In this document: piece after piece, positions 22,398 through 33,358 of the stretch
Numbering within the stretch: the stretch's first letter is position 1
How the letters are laid out: every line of letters starts with the position of its first letter
Origin: Schistocerca nitens
Lineage: Eukaryota; Arthropoda; Insecta; Orthoptera; Acrididae
DNA length: 64,000 nucleotides
NCBI RefSeq assembly: GCF_023898315.1
Contig: NC_064619.1
Location: 340,739,650 to 340,803,649, forward strand
Direction of reading: 5' to 3'
Notes under the pieces: model-generated
The model's database searches: none
Seen by the model: the letters and a program-made list of their open reading frames with translations, nothing else
What the model was told of the DNA's origin: nothing
Made by a program: the position numbers and the translations under genes

Positions 22398-23630
22398 ATG
22401 CAATGTACAACACATCAGTCTGATTATCATAAGATTTGTAAGCAGATGAAAATTATACAACAGCAAGATCGCAGATGGAGTAAAGTCATGCAAAACCTTA
22501 AGCAAGATGAAGGTGGAAAGGTAAGTAAATGGTATCAGGAGTACAAGGGCGTTTTGTTTCATAGAAAACATGAAAAATCTGATCAGTGGTGTGTGCGTAT
22601 TCCTGAAGATTACATAGACGAATTTATAAGGCGCACACATGAAGTATGGAGACATTATGGAGTTAGCAAATGTACTGCAAAAATTGCAACACTTTGTTGT
22701 TTTCCGAATTTGAGAAGGGGAGGTCTACAGGTATTAAGAAAGCGTACAATATGTCAAAAATCAAAACAGTCCAATGTGTCAAAATATACTGAGCTACACC
22801 TAATACTAAAAAAAAAACCTCTAGATATCGTATCCCTGGACACAGCTGGTCAATATCCAAAAAGTAAAGGAAGAGTAAAATACGCAGTAGTACTATATGA
22901 CATTTTCTCGGAACACATCAAAATGTATGCCATTAAAAATGCAACAGGCACAAATATTAGAAAAAGAATTGAGGGAGACTATTTGAGAAGAGAAGTAAAC
23001 CAAAGGTACTACTAACCAATAATGCTTCATATTTCGTTGGGCGCTAGTGGAAACAATTTATGACCTCACAGGGCATAAAGCCCATATTAGTAAGCTTTTT
23101 TCATCGAGAAGTAAGCCCAGTTGAACGAGTCTTTAAAGAATGTAATCGGTTTATTAGGATATACACCCGTCACAAACATACCCAATGGTTAGAATACGTA
23201 ACTCCTTTCATGCAAGTTGTCAATAACCTTCCACATTCTTCAACAGGTTTCACACCTAATGAATTGATGTTCCATACAAAGGAAACGAGGGAGTCGCCCA
23301 TACCAAAGGTACCCACTACAGAAATGACACTACAAGACAAAATCAAACAAGCAATGACTACACTAGAAAACAGTGCCGAGTGTAGAAAGAAAATTTATAA
23401 CAAGAAACTGAAACGTGTTACACAATTTTTTGAAGGGCAAAGAGTTCTCTTACAGATTCACCCTAAATCGACAAAATTTGGCAAACTGAATAAGAAGAGG
23501 CAATTACTCTATTCAGGCCATATGTAATTTCCAAAATACCGTATACTGGGACGTACAAATTAGCCTATGAGAAAACACGAAGAGACAAGAGTCTCTATCC
23601 TCACAAAGATACAAAAGCCTTTATAGAATG
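22398..23630 (+). pseudogene. Integrase of element 2
   Basis: The 22398-23015 frame has an HHCC-type zinc-binding region around RRTHEVWRHYGVSKC and ends with a single CQK in the position of the Cys pair, so the Cys pair looks damaged. The core follows with DIVSLDTAGQYPKSKGR and the first catalytic Asp. A break at 23015-23060 removes the frame around the second Asp. The second frame (23060-23527) includes SPVERVFKECNRFIRIYTR, holding the catalytic Glu, and HSSTGFTPNELMF. The C-terminal part near 23540-23630 retains a weak chromatin-binding-like end. Confidence 0.82.
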
Positions 23631-23639
23631 ACGAAGCTT

Positions 23640-24908
23640 GGTAACAATTTTTTTATCACAAGATAATTGTACATAGTGTCCGTAATTCTAAGTGCAATTT
23701 TCTTCTGGAGTGTATTTTAAGATAAAGTAATGTGTATAGGCATAAGTACTACTCTTGATTTGTACATGTAGGCATAAAAATTAACAGCAATACGAGGTAA
23801 CACATCGCTTCATGCGAAGCGAAAGTACTCGTATAAACGTAATTAGCTTATGGCTCAGCTGTCACGCTCTCAACAATACGCGCTGACGTCAGTAGCAGGA
23901 GAGGAGGCATTGACCTATGCGCATACGTGACAGACTGGCTGAAGGCGCAGCCAAAATAGGGATGCAATGTGAACTTAACCTAAATACAAAGTAAACGGAA
24001 ATACTACGCAAATACATTTACTGTCTAAGAACTAAGGAACCGATTGATATATGTACACACAGATGTAACTAAATACTAAGCTATATACAACATATTTACA
24101 ACCGAAAGGAAGTATTATAAAAACGAGACGTGTAAGCTAAGGACTAACGACAAAATACCGTGAGAGATGTCAAATAATTTTCTTTGAAGAATAAATGATC
24201 ATTAAAGGTAAAGGATTAACAAATGTCTATGAATTTAGTCAAAATATGGAAATATCTGCGGACATATGCAATGACCAAAAGTATCAATGGCCACGAAGCT
24301 ACGAAATGCAATTACTTTCAAGTTAGTTTTAAGTTTTTTTTTTTTTCTTTCAGCGACCAGTGCATCGTCACGGCGCAGAGGAAGAGAATTACGTCGAGAG
24401 TAGCAGGTACCAAATGAAGAAACGGGCCGCACCCCGAGTAAACAATTTAGTTATAAGGATATTTAGAATAAAGGTCATAAGGCAAATGACAAATGAAATG
24501 TGCATTGTCACAGTGTGTCTACGTGACAATTATCACTACCTATCCGCTGCAGAGTACATATTAACATTTAAGCATGAGATTTTACAAAAACCAACTAATT
24601 TTTTATCGTCACACATGCAAGCTTGAATAATGACATTTACAGCTATTTGAGAAAGATAAGTACACGATTGTTAAAACATTAGATTTCACTCTAGGCTATA
24701 CGTGAAGTGAACAGCCCTAGTATATGAAGAAACAACCTGACACTTCGTCAATGATTAGTCGATACATATTATTTAAATGAAGCAAAAGTTTCATCGCAAC
24801 TAGCCCATGATTGTACGAATAACATTTCCACATAAATCCTTGAACCAGTAGATGAGTACTTCCTTTCATCCCTTCCACACAAAGGAGGCGGCGCCAAGCG
24901 TAGTTAGG
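23640..24908 (+). other. Region downstream of element 2, no firm gene
   Basis: AT-rich sequence that may be the 3' non-coding part of element 2. It contains a splice-acceptor-like polypyrimidine run followed by AG at 24335-24353 (see the candidate exon at 24354-24437). No LTR could be paired with sequence before 15850. Confidence 0.35.
24354..24437 (+). other. Candidate small internal exon
   Basis: A run of T with CTTTCAG precedes the segment and CCCCGA/GTAAAC follows. The 84 bases are exactly 28 codons, free of stops in frame 1 (for example HRHGAEEENYVESSRYQM), and are more GC-rich than the flanks. No homologue is recognised, and no neighbouring exon was found, so this may be coincidence. 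Confidence 0.2.
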
Positions 24909-25229
24909 CCAGCAAAATGGTTCAAATGGCTCTAAGCACTACGGGACTTAACATCTGAGGTCATCAGTCCCCTAGACTTAGAACTACTTAAACCTAACCA
25001 ACCTAAGGACATCACACACATCCATGCCCGAGGCAGGATTCGTAGCTGCAGCGCGGTTCGGGACTGAAGTGTCTAGAACATCTGAGGTCATCAGTCCCCT
25101 AGACTTAGAACTACTTAAACCTAACTAACCTAAGGACATCACACACATCCATGCCCGAGGCAGGATTCGTAGCTGCAGCGCGTTTCGGGACTGAAGCGCC
25201 TAGAACCGCTCGTCCACAGCGGCCAGCTT
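24909..25229 (-). repeat. tRNA-derived SINE with internal 127-bp tandem duplication
   Basis: The segment AACATCTGAGGTCATCAGTC begins at 24950 and again at 25077, giving two copies of the SINE body 127 bases apart. The head end reads CCTAGAACCGCTCGTCCACAG, the inverse of the tRNA-like head in the copy at 39892. Both B-box regions are altered (GATTCGTAGCTGCAG). Confidence 0.88.
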
Positions 25230-25796
25230 ACGCAAGCAATGCGCGATGTTTTAGTCCTGTTTCCAATGTATTTTTTTTCTCCCTCCTCTACTTAAGAAAG
25301 AGTTGAGCTCCCATAAGTGATAAAAGGCTGTCTATAAAATGAATCAAAAATGTATCATATGCTTGTATTGCGTCATAAAAATGTGATACGTAATTAATTT
25401 GTATATGTGATGTGAATGAAGATAAGTCGAAGAAAACAAACAAAGTGTAGTAACAGAACCCCGTTAATGAACATTTTTATGACGTTTTAAAACTTAAGAA
25501 ATTTATGTTCGTAGTATAACCAATGGCTGGAACATCAGCCGTAGGTATAAGGTTTGTGTATATTGTTGTAACTCAATACTTGTATGAATTTTTATTGGAA
25601 ACCAATCTCTGTATGAAGAAATGAACTTCAAAGACAAGCAATTTATACAATGGTTTGTACGGCTATATGTGTTTTTCAACAAGTGCACGGTCATGTGTGG
25701 TGACATGAGCATGCGTGTGCAACGAAATATGTTATTAATATTGTGGCACACAACGCTTGACACAGGGACAAGTGAAATATAGTAGTTCGAGCAGGT
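25230..25796. other. AT-rich stretch, no gene seen
   Basis: No family motif was found. It could be intronic sequence downstream of the candidate first exon at 25803-26083. Confidence 0.35.
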
Positions 25797-25802
25797 ACTC
25801 AC

Positions 25803-26083
25803 CTCATCGACGGATGCTGTTGGTCAGGGTTCTCTCCGCTGAAAATGCGAGTACGATGTGTAGTAATGACGCCCCGGTCGTAAAAATGGAGATCTTCTGC
25901 CACAGCGTCGGATTTTGGAACAATAAGCACACACTCACTGCACCCAGAATGAAGACAAACGCCACCGCAGTTCTTCGATACGTGGCACTCAAGTGAAAGT
26001 GTGACACTCAATGTGACGCCAACACCAAGAAAACGAGTGCACCCGCGTGCAATGACAGCATATAGCATGTTGATCGTTGGCAA
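25803..26083 (-). other. Candidate host exon with canonical donor site
   Basis: On the minus strand the open frame from an ATG at 26083 stays open to ATGAG/GTGAGT, a textbook donor at 25802. A second frame from 26007 gives a 67-codon product with two hydrophobic segments (VAFVFILGAVSVCLLF and a second near ISIFTTGASLLHIVLAF) and stops just before the donor. I cannot decide between the frames and recognise no family. The sequence is richer in GC than its surroundings and ends 130 bases from a mariner-group insertion. Confidence 0.3.
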
Positions 26084-26213
26084 CTAGTTCTTGCCGCCAA
26101 ATCAGCCAGTGCGCCATATCGAAACTCGGCAGGGAGAATGGAGCAAACTGGACATTAATTGTTAACGCGCCAAATTTAAATCTGTAATAGACTCACATAA
26201 TATGTATATAATA

Positions 26214-27568
26214 CAGGGTGATTCAAAAAGAATACCATAACTTTAGGAATTTAAAACTCTGCAACGACAAAAGGCAGAGCTAAGCACTCTCTGTCGGCGA
26301 ATTAAGGGAGCTATAAAATTTCATTTAGTTGTACATTTGTTCGCTTGAGGCGCTGTTGACTAGGCGTCAGCGTCAGTTGATGCTAAGATGGCGACTGCTC
26401 AACAGAAAGCTTTTTGTGTTATTGAGTACGGCAGAAGTGAATCGACGACAGTTGTTCAGCGTGCATTTCGAACGAAGTATGGTGTTAAACCTCCTGATAG
26501 GTGGTGTATTAAACGTTGGTATAAACAGTTTACAGAGAATGGGTGTTTGTGCAAAGGGAAAAGTTCTGGACGGCCGAGAACTAGTGATGAAAATGTAGCA
26601 CGCATCCAGCAAGCATTTGTTCGCAGCCCAGGAAAATCGACTCGCAGAGCTAGCAGAGAGCTGCAAATTCCACAATCAACTGTATGGAGAGTCCTACGAA
26701 AAAGGTTAGTTATGAAACATCGTCTGACATTGGTTCAAGCACTGCCTGCAGCTGATAAGATTAAAAGAATCGATTTCTGCGATTTTATCCTTGCTCAAAT
26801 GGAAACATATGAATCTTTCGCTTCAAAGATTGTGTTTAGTGATGAAGCAACTTTCCACACTAACGGGAAAGTCAACTGTCACAATGTCTGTATATGGGGC
26901 ACTGAGAATCCGCGGGAAACAACTCAGTATGAACGTGACTCGCCTAAGGAGAACGTTTTCTGTGCCATTTCAACCAATAAAGTTTTTGGTCCCTTTTTCT
27001 TCGAAGGTGCTACTGTAACTGGACTACAGTATCTGGAGATGTTAGAGAATTGGCTGTTCCCTCAGCTCGAACAAGAAGCACAACAATTCATATTTCAGCA
27101 GGATGGAGCGCCACCACATTGGCACTTATCTGTCCGTAACTACCTGAACGTCAACTACCCGAGGCAATGGATCGGCCGCCAGGCAGCCCGTGACAGAGCA
27201 CTTCATCACTGGCCTCCAAGAAGCCCTGATTTTACCCCCTGCGATTTTTTCTTATGGGGGTATGTTAAGGATATGGTGTTTCGGCCACCTCTCCCAGCCA
27301 CCATTGATGATTTGAAACGAGAAATAACAGCAGCTATCCAAACTGTTACGCCTGATATGCTACAGAGAGTGTGGAACGAGTTGGAGTATCGGGTTGATAT
27401 TGCTCGAGTGTCTGGAGGGGGCCATATTGAACATCTATGAACTTGTTTTTGAGTGAAAAAAAACCTTTTTAAATACTCTTTGTAATGATGTATAACAGAA
27501 GGTTATATTATGTTTCTTTCATTAAATACACATTTTTAAAGTTGTGGTATTCTTTTTGAATCACCCTG
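26214..27568 (+). mobile_element. Complete Tc1/mariner-superfamily transposon with intact gene
   Basis: The 1355-bp element starts CAGGGTGATTCAAAAAGAAT and ends with the inverse, TTCTTTTTGAATCACCCTG, flanked by TA at 26212-26213 and 27569-27570. Inverted repeats extend roughly 40 bases with few mismatches. It carries a single intact transposase gene on the plus strand. This is the best preserved DNA transposon in the window. Confidence 0.95.
26388..27440 (+). CDS. Tc1/mariner-superfamily transposase, intact
   Basis: The 350-residue protein cuts and pastes its own element at TA sites in the nucleus. Residues about 5-60 form the first helix-turn-helix (FCVIEYGRSES, IKRWYKQF) of the DUF4817-like type, followed by the second DNA-binding helix set (STRRASRELQIPQSTVWRVL). 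The DDE core shows KIVFSDEATFH with the first Asp, FIFQQDGAPPHW with the second and SPDFTPCDFFLWG with the third. I count 46 residues between the last two Asp residues, so this is a variant of the D,D-D group. The C-terminus is GGHIEHL, a signature of this insect group. The ATG at 26388 was chosen because it gives MATAQQK, the usual start. No stop or frameshift is present, so activity is possible. Confidence 0.93.
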   Translation: MATAQQKAFCVIEYGRSESTTVVQRAFRTKYGVKPPDRWCIKRWYKQFTENGCLCKGKSSGRPRTSDENVARIQQAFVRSPGKSTRRASRELQIPQSTVWRVLRKRLVMKHRLTLVQALPAADKIKRIDFCDFILAQMETYESFASKIVFSDEATFHTNGKVNCHNVCIWGTENPRETTQYERDSPKENVFCAISTNKVFGPFFFEGATVTGLQYLEMLENWLFPQLEQEAQQFIFQQDGAPPHWHLSVRNYLNVNYPRQWIGRQAARDRALHHWPPRSPDFTPCDFFLWGYVKDMVFRPPLPATIDDLKREITAAIQTVTPDMLQRVWNELEYRVDIARVSGGGHIEHL

Positions 27569-27570
27569 TA

Positions 27571-28428
27571 TTTTAATATGATAAGCTAACATATCCATTT
27601 AATTAAATAAAAAAAGAAGCCGACAATAAAGGGCATCGACCCCTATCGACAAATATAAAGACAAACAAGCAAAAACATTAGAAATACTGTACGTCTCCAT
27701 ACTATGTCAACGTGCACTGTGGGGGCAATTGTTTGGGTACATGATGAAAGACCCCCCCAGGGTAGTGTAAAGTTAATATTTATTTAAGAACAAAACAAAA
27801 ATGAAACATCGATTGAATGTAAGCATTGGCAAAGACGTTAATTGTGAATGCGAAGTGGGGCACAGACAAATGAAGGGACTTTCGTTCAATTATTTTTATA
27901 TGATTTTGTTTTAGACTGTCTCAGTCAGGCTCCATGGTATGTAGAAGTTTTATTACGCTGTACTGCTCGGAGTACGACGGGCTACGAGTCTTTTGTATCA
28001 TATGTGTTTCCGAATATGCGAAAACTTAGTTAAGCATTTTTATTAAAGTGAAACTGAATCAAGTCAAGAAAAATTCATTCATATTTTGCATCATCTTGAG
28101 AGTCACTGGGTTTCCTGAAGTCGGCTGCCTTCATCTACAATTGAAATGGAGGAAAAGAAGTCCACGGTCATATTTTCGTGAAATTAACAGAAGGAGAAGC
28201 TTTCAGAAGACGAGAAATATATAATTAATATTTGTATAGGGATGGACACAGAAAAAGAAACGACGCAAGGTAAAGTGAATGAACAATAGCACAATTTTGT
28301 ACACGCAGAACACTTCATAATAATGCAGATGTGCTAATATTCTCTCTTCATTTCAATCGAAAGGACAATTACCAATCAATTTCTTTCATTCCTTTTACCT
28401 TTAAATTTTTTATTTATATATTTTTTTA
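27571..28428. other. No gene seen
   Basis: AT-rich DNA. A 61-codon open frame at 27848-28033 has no family resemblance. Confidence 0.4.
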
Positions 28429-28762
28429 TTATTTTATACAGGCCACGTACTGTACCCGATAAGACGATGACGAAAGGAATATGACAACGTAAGGTCTCCT
28501 CGGAGTCTGCATCCACGATTGCATTAAATATTGTAATGCTATATGCAGAATCGGGACTCGTTTGAATAGATGACGTGGTGTCACTCCTGTGTCCAGCTTC
28601 ATCGTCTGACTCACAAATTTCGCCACAATTCTCGCTGCTGCAGCGTCAGGGGCTGCTGCAAGCCTGGTCGCTGTGCTGTCAGTGCGTGGTGCTCCAGATA
28701 TCGTCGCAATGGTCCATGTTGATACTTGTATTACTGTAAACACACCCACTGCCTGACTCAAA
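28429..28762 (-). mobile_element. Tc1-like transposon relic
   Basis: The sequence parallels 40763-41020 in order: GATGACGAAAGGAAT, then CCTGTGTCCAGCTTC, then GCTGTGCTGTCAGTGCGTG. That second copy is itself collinear with the Tc1-like element at 11254. The minus-strand translations share LDTG and a FxRVP segment. No terminal repeats remain. Confidence 0.55.
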
Positions 28763-29121
28763 GTACGTGATGTGTTTGTACGACTCTGTGCAACGGGTGT
28801 ACAGTATGGCCGACCTCTCGCGCGCTAGTCGCGTGTGTTGATTGAGATCCTATATCGTATTGAGTATGGTTCTTGGACTGTTCGTTTACCCATTCACATG
28901 ATAGTTCTGGGATGCCGAGCAACGCGAGAATCGGTTTTGAAGACTTGTAAATCACAGTCTCGATAGACCAGCAGTCTGTCGCTGATGAATTGCGACAAGT
29001 GTTGGTGTCTGTTTCTCTATCTTACACTACGCATTACACTATCTTCTCACAAACAAACAATTTTCAAATGCGAATTCTGAATGAGAAATCCACATTGCAA
29101 CCTTTTTTTCTACACATGTTA
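28763..29121. other. No gene seen
   Basis: Mixed composition, no recognised motif, ending at the TA that flanks the next transposon. Confidence 0.4.
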
Positions 29122-29123
29122 TA

Positions 29124-30225
29124 CACTGAGATGATAAAGGTTAAGGGATAGTGATATGCTCATATACAGATGGCGGTAGTATCGGGTACATAAGGTATAA
29201 AAGGGCAGTGCATTGACGGAGCTGTCATTTGTACTCAGGTAATTCATGTGAAAAGGTTCCGATGTGACTATGGACGCACGACGACGATTAACAAATTTTG
29301 AACTCGGAATGATAGTTGGAGCTAGACGCAAGGGGCAGTTCATTTCACAAATCGTCAGGGAATTCAGTATTCCGAGATCGCCAGTATCAATAGCGTTCCT
29401 AGAATATCAAATTTCAGGCATTACATCTCACCATGGACAACGCAGTAGCCGACGGTCTTCGCCTAACGACCGCGAGCAGCGACGTTTGCGTAGAGTTCTA
29501 ATTGGTAACAGACAAGCACCACTGCGTGAAGTTACCACAGAAATCAATGTGAGAATGTATCCGCTAGGAGAGTTCGGCGAAATTTGGTGTTATTAGACCA
29601 TGGCTGTAGACATCTCTCCTCGAGTGCCTGCAGCGCCTCTCCTGGGCTCGTGATCATATCTGTTGGACCCTGGACGACTGGTCAGATGAGTCCCGGTTTC
29701 ATTTGGTAAGAGCTGATGGTAGGGTTAGAAGTCATGGACCCAAGTTCTCAACAAGGCACTCTGCATGCTGGTGGTGGCCCCATAATGGTGTGGGCTATTG
29801 TTACAAGGACTGGACTGGGTCCTCTGGGAGACCACTTGCAGCCATTCATGGAGTAATTTTTCCAAACAACACTTCAGTGTTTTTGGATGGCAATGCGCCA
29901 TGTCAGCTGGCCACAGTTGTTCGTGATTGGTTTGAAGAACATTGTGGACAATTCTAGTGAATGGTTTGGCCACCCAGATCGCCTAACATGAATGCCATCA
30001 AACATTTATTGGGTGTAATCGAGAGGTCAGGTCGTGTACAAAACCTGCGCTGGCAACATTTTCGCGGTTATGGACGGCTATGGAGGTAGCATGGCTCAAT
30101 ATTTATGCAGGGGAGTTCCAACAAGTTGTTGAGTCAATACGACGACGAGTTGCTGCACTACGCCAGGTGGAAGGAGGTCCGACAGCGATATTAGGAGGTA
30201 TCTTGTGACTTCCATTGCCTCAGCG
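29124..30225 (+). mobile_element. Tc1-like transposon relic with both ends
   Basis: The left end CACTGAGATGATAAAGGTTA follows TA at 29122-29123. The right end (ACTTCCATTGCCTCAGCG, then TA at 30226-30227) is a diverged inverse of it. The 1102-bp length suggests internal loss relative to a 1.3-1.6 kb Tc1. Confidence 0.8.
29270..30190 (+). pseudogene. Tc1-like transposase (heavily frameshifted)
   Basis: The N-terminus from about 29270 reads RRRLTNFELGMIVGARRKGQ, a helix-turn-helix start like that at 7346. DDWSDESRFHL-type sequence near 29665-29705 carries the first catalytic Asp. FLDGNAPCQLATVVRDWFEE near 29880-29940 matches the second-Asp motif with Gly inserted in DNA-P-H, and WPPRSPNMNAI near 29960-30000 matches the final motif, where the acidic residue is lost. 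At least three frame changes and a stop are present. Confidence 0.75.
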
Positions 30226-30227
30226 TA

Positions 30228-30807
30228 GATTCTGTTAGTCCTACCTACTATGAGCAATTGTGCTGAAATGATCATCATTTGCGTATACTCGAGCATCCAT
30301 GCAGCACACTTCATGCCAATTTGACGTGATGGGACTACAGTTTTAGTCGCCAGCAGTTTATCTAGAACTGTATACGAATTTCCCATTGAGAGCGATAAAA
30401 CGTGGGAAAGCAATAGGGTTCCGGTTGTCTTGACATAACAGTAGTTATCGCAATCTCTGGTACAGAGGTTTTGCTTTGATGAAGTGAGATTGGAGGTACG
30501 GTCTTTGCGTCGCCCGAGAACAGTATTCCTTCATCGTCATCAGAGAGAACAGGTTTTTTTTAAGTTCCCGCACTATCTCGTGGCCGCCTATTCACGCAAC
30601 AGCCGCGGCGGTTTTAGCGCGCTTACACGTGTTATTTTCACAACGCGGCGCCCTTGCCCGAGTCCTTGGCTGGCACGTGCCCATCTGGCGTAACTAAGCC
30701 AACGACATTGCCATTGGGCACAACCTATTCCTAGACGCAGCTACGACTGTCTGCCTGAAAAATTGTTAAATCATTTCTTATAAAAACTGCAGTAGCTATC
30801 ATCTAAA
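30228..30807. other. No firm gene
   Basis: The segment 30560-30700 is GC-rich (CGCAACAGCCGCGGCGG) and free of stops in one frame for 69 codons, but the product has no family resemblance. Confidence 0.35.
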
Positions 30808-30949
30808 CGAGGGGTGGCCAACCCGCGGTTCGTGCAGCTGTTTCATATGAAAGTAAAACTTAGCTTTTATTTCAGGTAAAAGCCCCCAAAGAGCATTCCA
30901 TCAAGAGTCTTTCGTATAATATCCAATTACAACAGGATTATCTCATAAT

Positions 30950-31374
30950 ACAATAAACTGGTAGCCAAGATGGCAGGAATTCTTTTTATTCAATGATTAC
31001 CGGTTTCGGCCAAACTAAAGCCGCTATCATCGGATCTTAGGACACATACCGGTTACATCAAGGCAAACAGTGATGATATTAATAGTTGCCTATAACACGC
31101 AGGCTTTACAAAATTGTTGTGAGTAGCACATAGACGTCCAAGAGAGATGACATTATAAATGTTAAGTATCTCCATCACATACAAGCACACGCGTGGTACT
31201 ATCGCAACTCCGGCTCTGTTCTTACACTACAGGCAACAGTTAATGTCATCATTGTTTGCCTTGATGTTGTAACCTGTATGTGTCCTAAGATCCGATGATG
31301 GCGGTTTAATTTCGCCGAAACCGGTAATCATGGAATAAAAAAAATTCCTGCGATCTTGGCTATCAGTTTATTGT
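30950..31374. mobile_element. Fold-back element with ACCGGTTTCGGC arms
   Basis: Arms of about 130 bases (30950-31090 and 31240-31374) are inverse copies with few mismatches, both including GATTACCGGTTTCGGC and CGGATCTTAGGACACATAC. The 150-base loop has no coding potential. The 14-mer ACAGGATTATCTCA occurs on both sides (30931 and 31424), so the mobile unit may be slightly longer than the arms. Confidence 0.85.
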
Positions 31375-31581
31375 GTTACAAGAATCTAGATCGCTCCCAC
31401 ATGAGCACAATGTGCTCCCTACTACAGGATTATCTCAGTTCATTGATTCAAATATCGTTAGATTTTCGTCTACATTCCCGTTTGAAAACAATCGCTATGT
31501 TGGATTTATTTTGAAAACCCCCCGCGCAATCTTGAGGAAAATACAGTTCGCCTTGATATGTAACCAACAATCAGCAACAGC

Positions 31582-32150
31582 GTGAATTGCGCAACCAGAT
31601 GCGTTTGTCGCGCTGCGCAAGTGAGACAAGTGCCAGACAATGTACTTAGAAAATGTAGTTCATCAACAAAGGAGGTGGCTTACAAAACACTCGTTCGACC
31701 TATACTTGAGTATTGCTCATCAGTGTGGGATCCGTACCAAATCGGGTTGACGGAAGAGAGAGAGAAGATCCAAAGAAGAGCGGCGCGTTTCGTCACAGGG
31801 TTATTTGGTAACCGTGATAGCGTTACGGAGATGTTTAGCAAACTCAAGTGGCAGACTCTGCAAGAGAGGCGCTCTGCATCGCGGTGTAGCTTGCTCGCCA
31901 GGTTTCGACAGGGTGCGTTTCTGGATGAGGTATCAAATATATTGCTTCCCCCTACTTATACCTCCCGAAGAGATCACGAATGTAAAATTAGAGAGATTCG
32001 AGCGCGCACGGAGGCTTTCAGGCAGTGGTTCTTCCCGCGAACCATACGCGACTGGAACAGAAAAGGGAGGTAATGACAGTGGCACGTAAAGTGCCCTCCG
32101 CCCCACACCGTTGGGTGGCTTGCGGAGTATAAATGTAGATGTAGATGTAG
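31582..32150 (+). mobile_element. LINE 3' end with open reverse-transcriptase C-terminus
   Basis: From about 31660 the frame encodes AYKTLVRPILEYCSSVWDPY, QRRAARFVTGLFGN and ARTEAFRQWFFPRTIRDWN, the typical C-terminus of a Jockey/CR1-like ORF2. It stays open to the stop at 32071. A 3' untranslated region with TGGCTTGCGGAGTA and a TGTAGATGTAGATGTAG tail follow. It is 5'-truncated but barely mutated, so it is a fairly recent insertion into the hAT element. Confidence 0.87.
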
Positions 32151-32784
32151 ACATAGACAATAGATTTCGCATTTAATTTTACTGTAAACTCACAACACCA
32201 TCGGCCGTAAAGTTACTGCAATTCGTGTGCATACGTGGTGGACATTCGATCGCAGGTTTTATCTTTTTACATTTACTCTGTGATGCGTATCTTTAATTTT
32301 AGTAGATTTGCATTTATTTTATGTATTCATTTATGGTGAGTAGGTATACCAATAGGTATTAGCAATGGTTTCTGCCTGGGTATCTTCTTTTAATTTTAGT
32401 AGTACTAAGTAAATAAATATTTAATTGTAATACTGTGTTTTTATTGGTAACATTTAAAGAAAGATAGAAAAGGGATCCTCCTAGTGCAACTTCATGCACC
32501 TGTCTTGCTCTCTTATTTACTGGAACTAATAATGTTATCGACTCTGAACGTAGAACAGTTTTAAGAAATAATCATAACAGAAGTCGAAATGGGGGTCGAA
32601 ATTTTAAAGTAAGGCTGCTAGGGTAAGTGAAGCATATGTAATTTCTTATATTTATGATAGATGACGTTCTGAACAAAAATATCAATTTCCTACAGCACTT
32701 AAATACTACTCTCAAAAATTTTCGACAGAACTGTCTATGAAATTTCCCAAACGACATACCACTCAAACGAAAGACTGATAACTC

Positions 32785-32866
32785 GACGAGCAGTTTAGCT
32801 CTGTGTCATGATGCCAGCCTTCCATGTGGAGAAGCGGGATTCGATTCCCAGGCGGAAAATAGGTGA
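32785..32866 (+). tRNA. tRNA-Gly-like sequence (TCC), probably non-functional
   Basis: The loop CCTTCCATG and the B box GGGATTCGATTCCCA match tRNA-Gly(TCC). The A-box region GTTTAGCTCTGTGTCATGA is eroded. It is best viewed as a tRNA pseudogene or SINE head. Confidence 0.45.
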
Positions 32867-33294
32867 TATGCATTTTTTAAACATAGCTGCTTCTTCTACA
32901 AGCATTTTCGTGAAGAGCGAAGTACATAAAGACTGAGAAAACCAGCGCTTGAGACTGGTAATTGCTGGATTGGTTGATCGAGTCTAGTTTCGATCATTTT
33001 TTTTTAGCTTTTTTCCCTTCAGTTCGAATACCTTCGTCATATAAATATATACTAATTAGCACATATTTAATTGTCAGTCTTATGAAAAATGCATGTCTCT
33101 TTATTTGAAATTACACAACACACACAAAAATCCAGTTTTCATTGCAGATAAAAATCCCTATTCAACGATCCTCTCTACATATAAGGTAGTTTTACAAAAA
33201 GAAAAACGTTGCACATTTATTTTTTCCATCTTCATGTACCCTACGCTTCACGGCAATGTTCGTGGAACATGAAACTTTGTTTAAAAATATACTA

Positions 33295-33358
33295 CAACTG
33301 GGAATCGAAGGCCACCCATGTGGCAGTTGGGCATCTTACCACAGAGCCACTCAGCCCA
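33295..33358 (-). tRNA. tRNA-Gly-like sequence (GCC), probably non-functional
   Basis: Read on the minus strand the anticodon loop is CTGCCAC, as in tRNA-Gly(GCC), with a CCCA/TGGG stem and a B box CTTCGATTCCCAG. The A box GAGTGGCTCTGTGGTAAGA is partly preserved. Stems are imperfect, so this is probably a relic. Confidence 0.45.

Larger units (their letters stand above)
15850..23630 (+). mobile_element. Gypsy-type LTR retrotransposon (element 2), decayed and interrupted
   Basis: Plus-strand order is Gag (15850-18086), protease (18090-18775), insertion of an unrelated DNA transposon (18780-20983), reverse transcriptase (20986-21790), RNase H (about 21860-22330) and integrase (22398-23630). 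Many stops and frameshifts are present. LTRs were not identified on either side. The Gag core is related to that of the element at 1086-5058. Confidence 0.88.
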
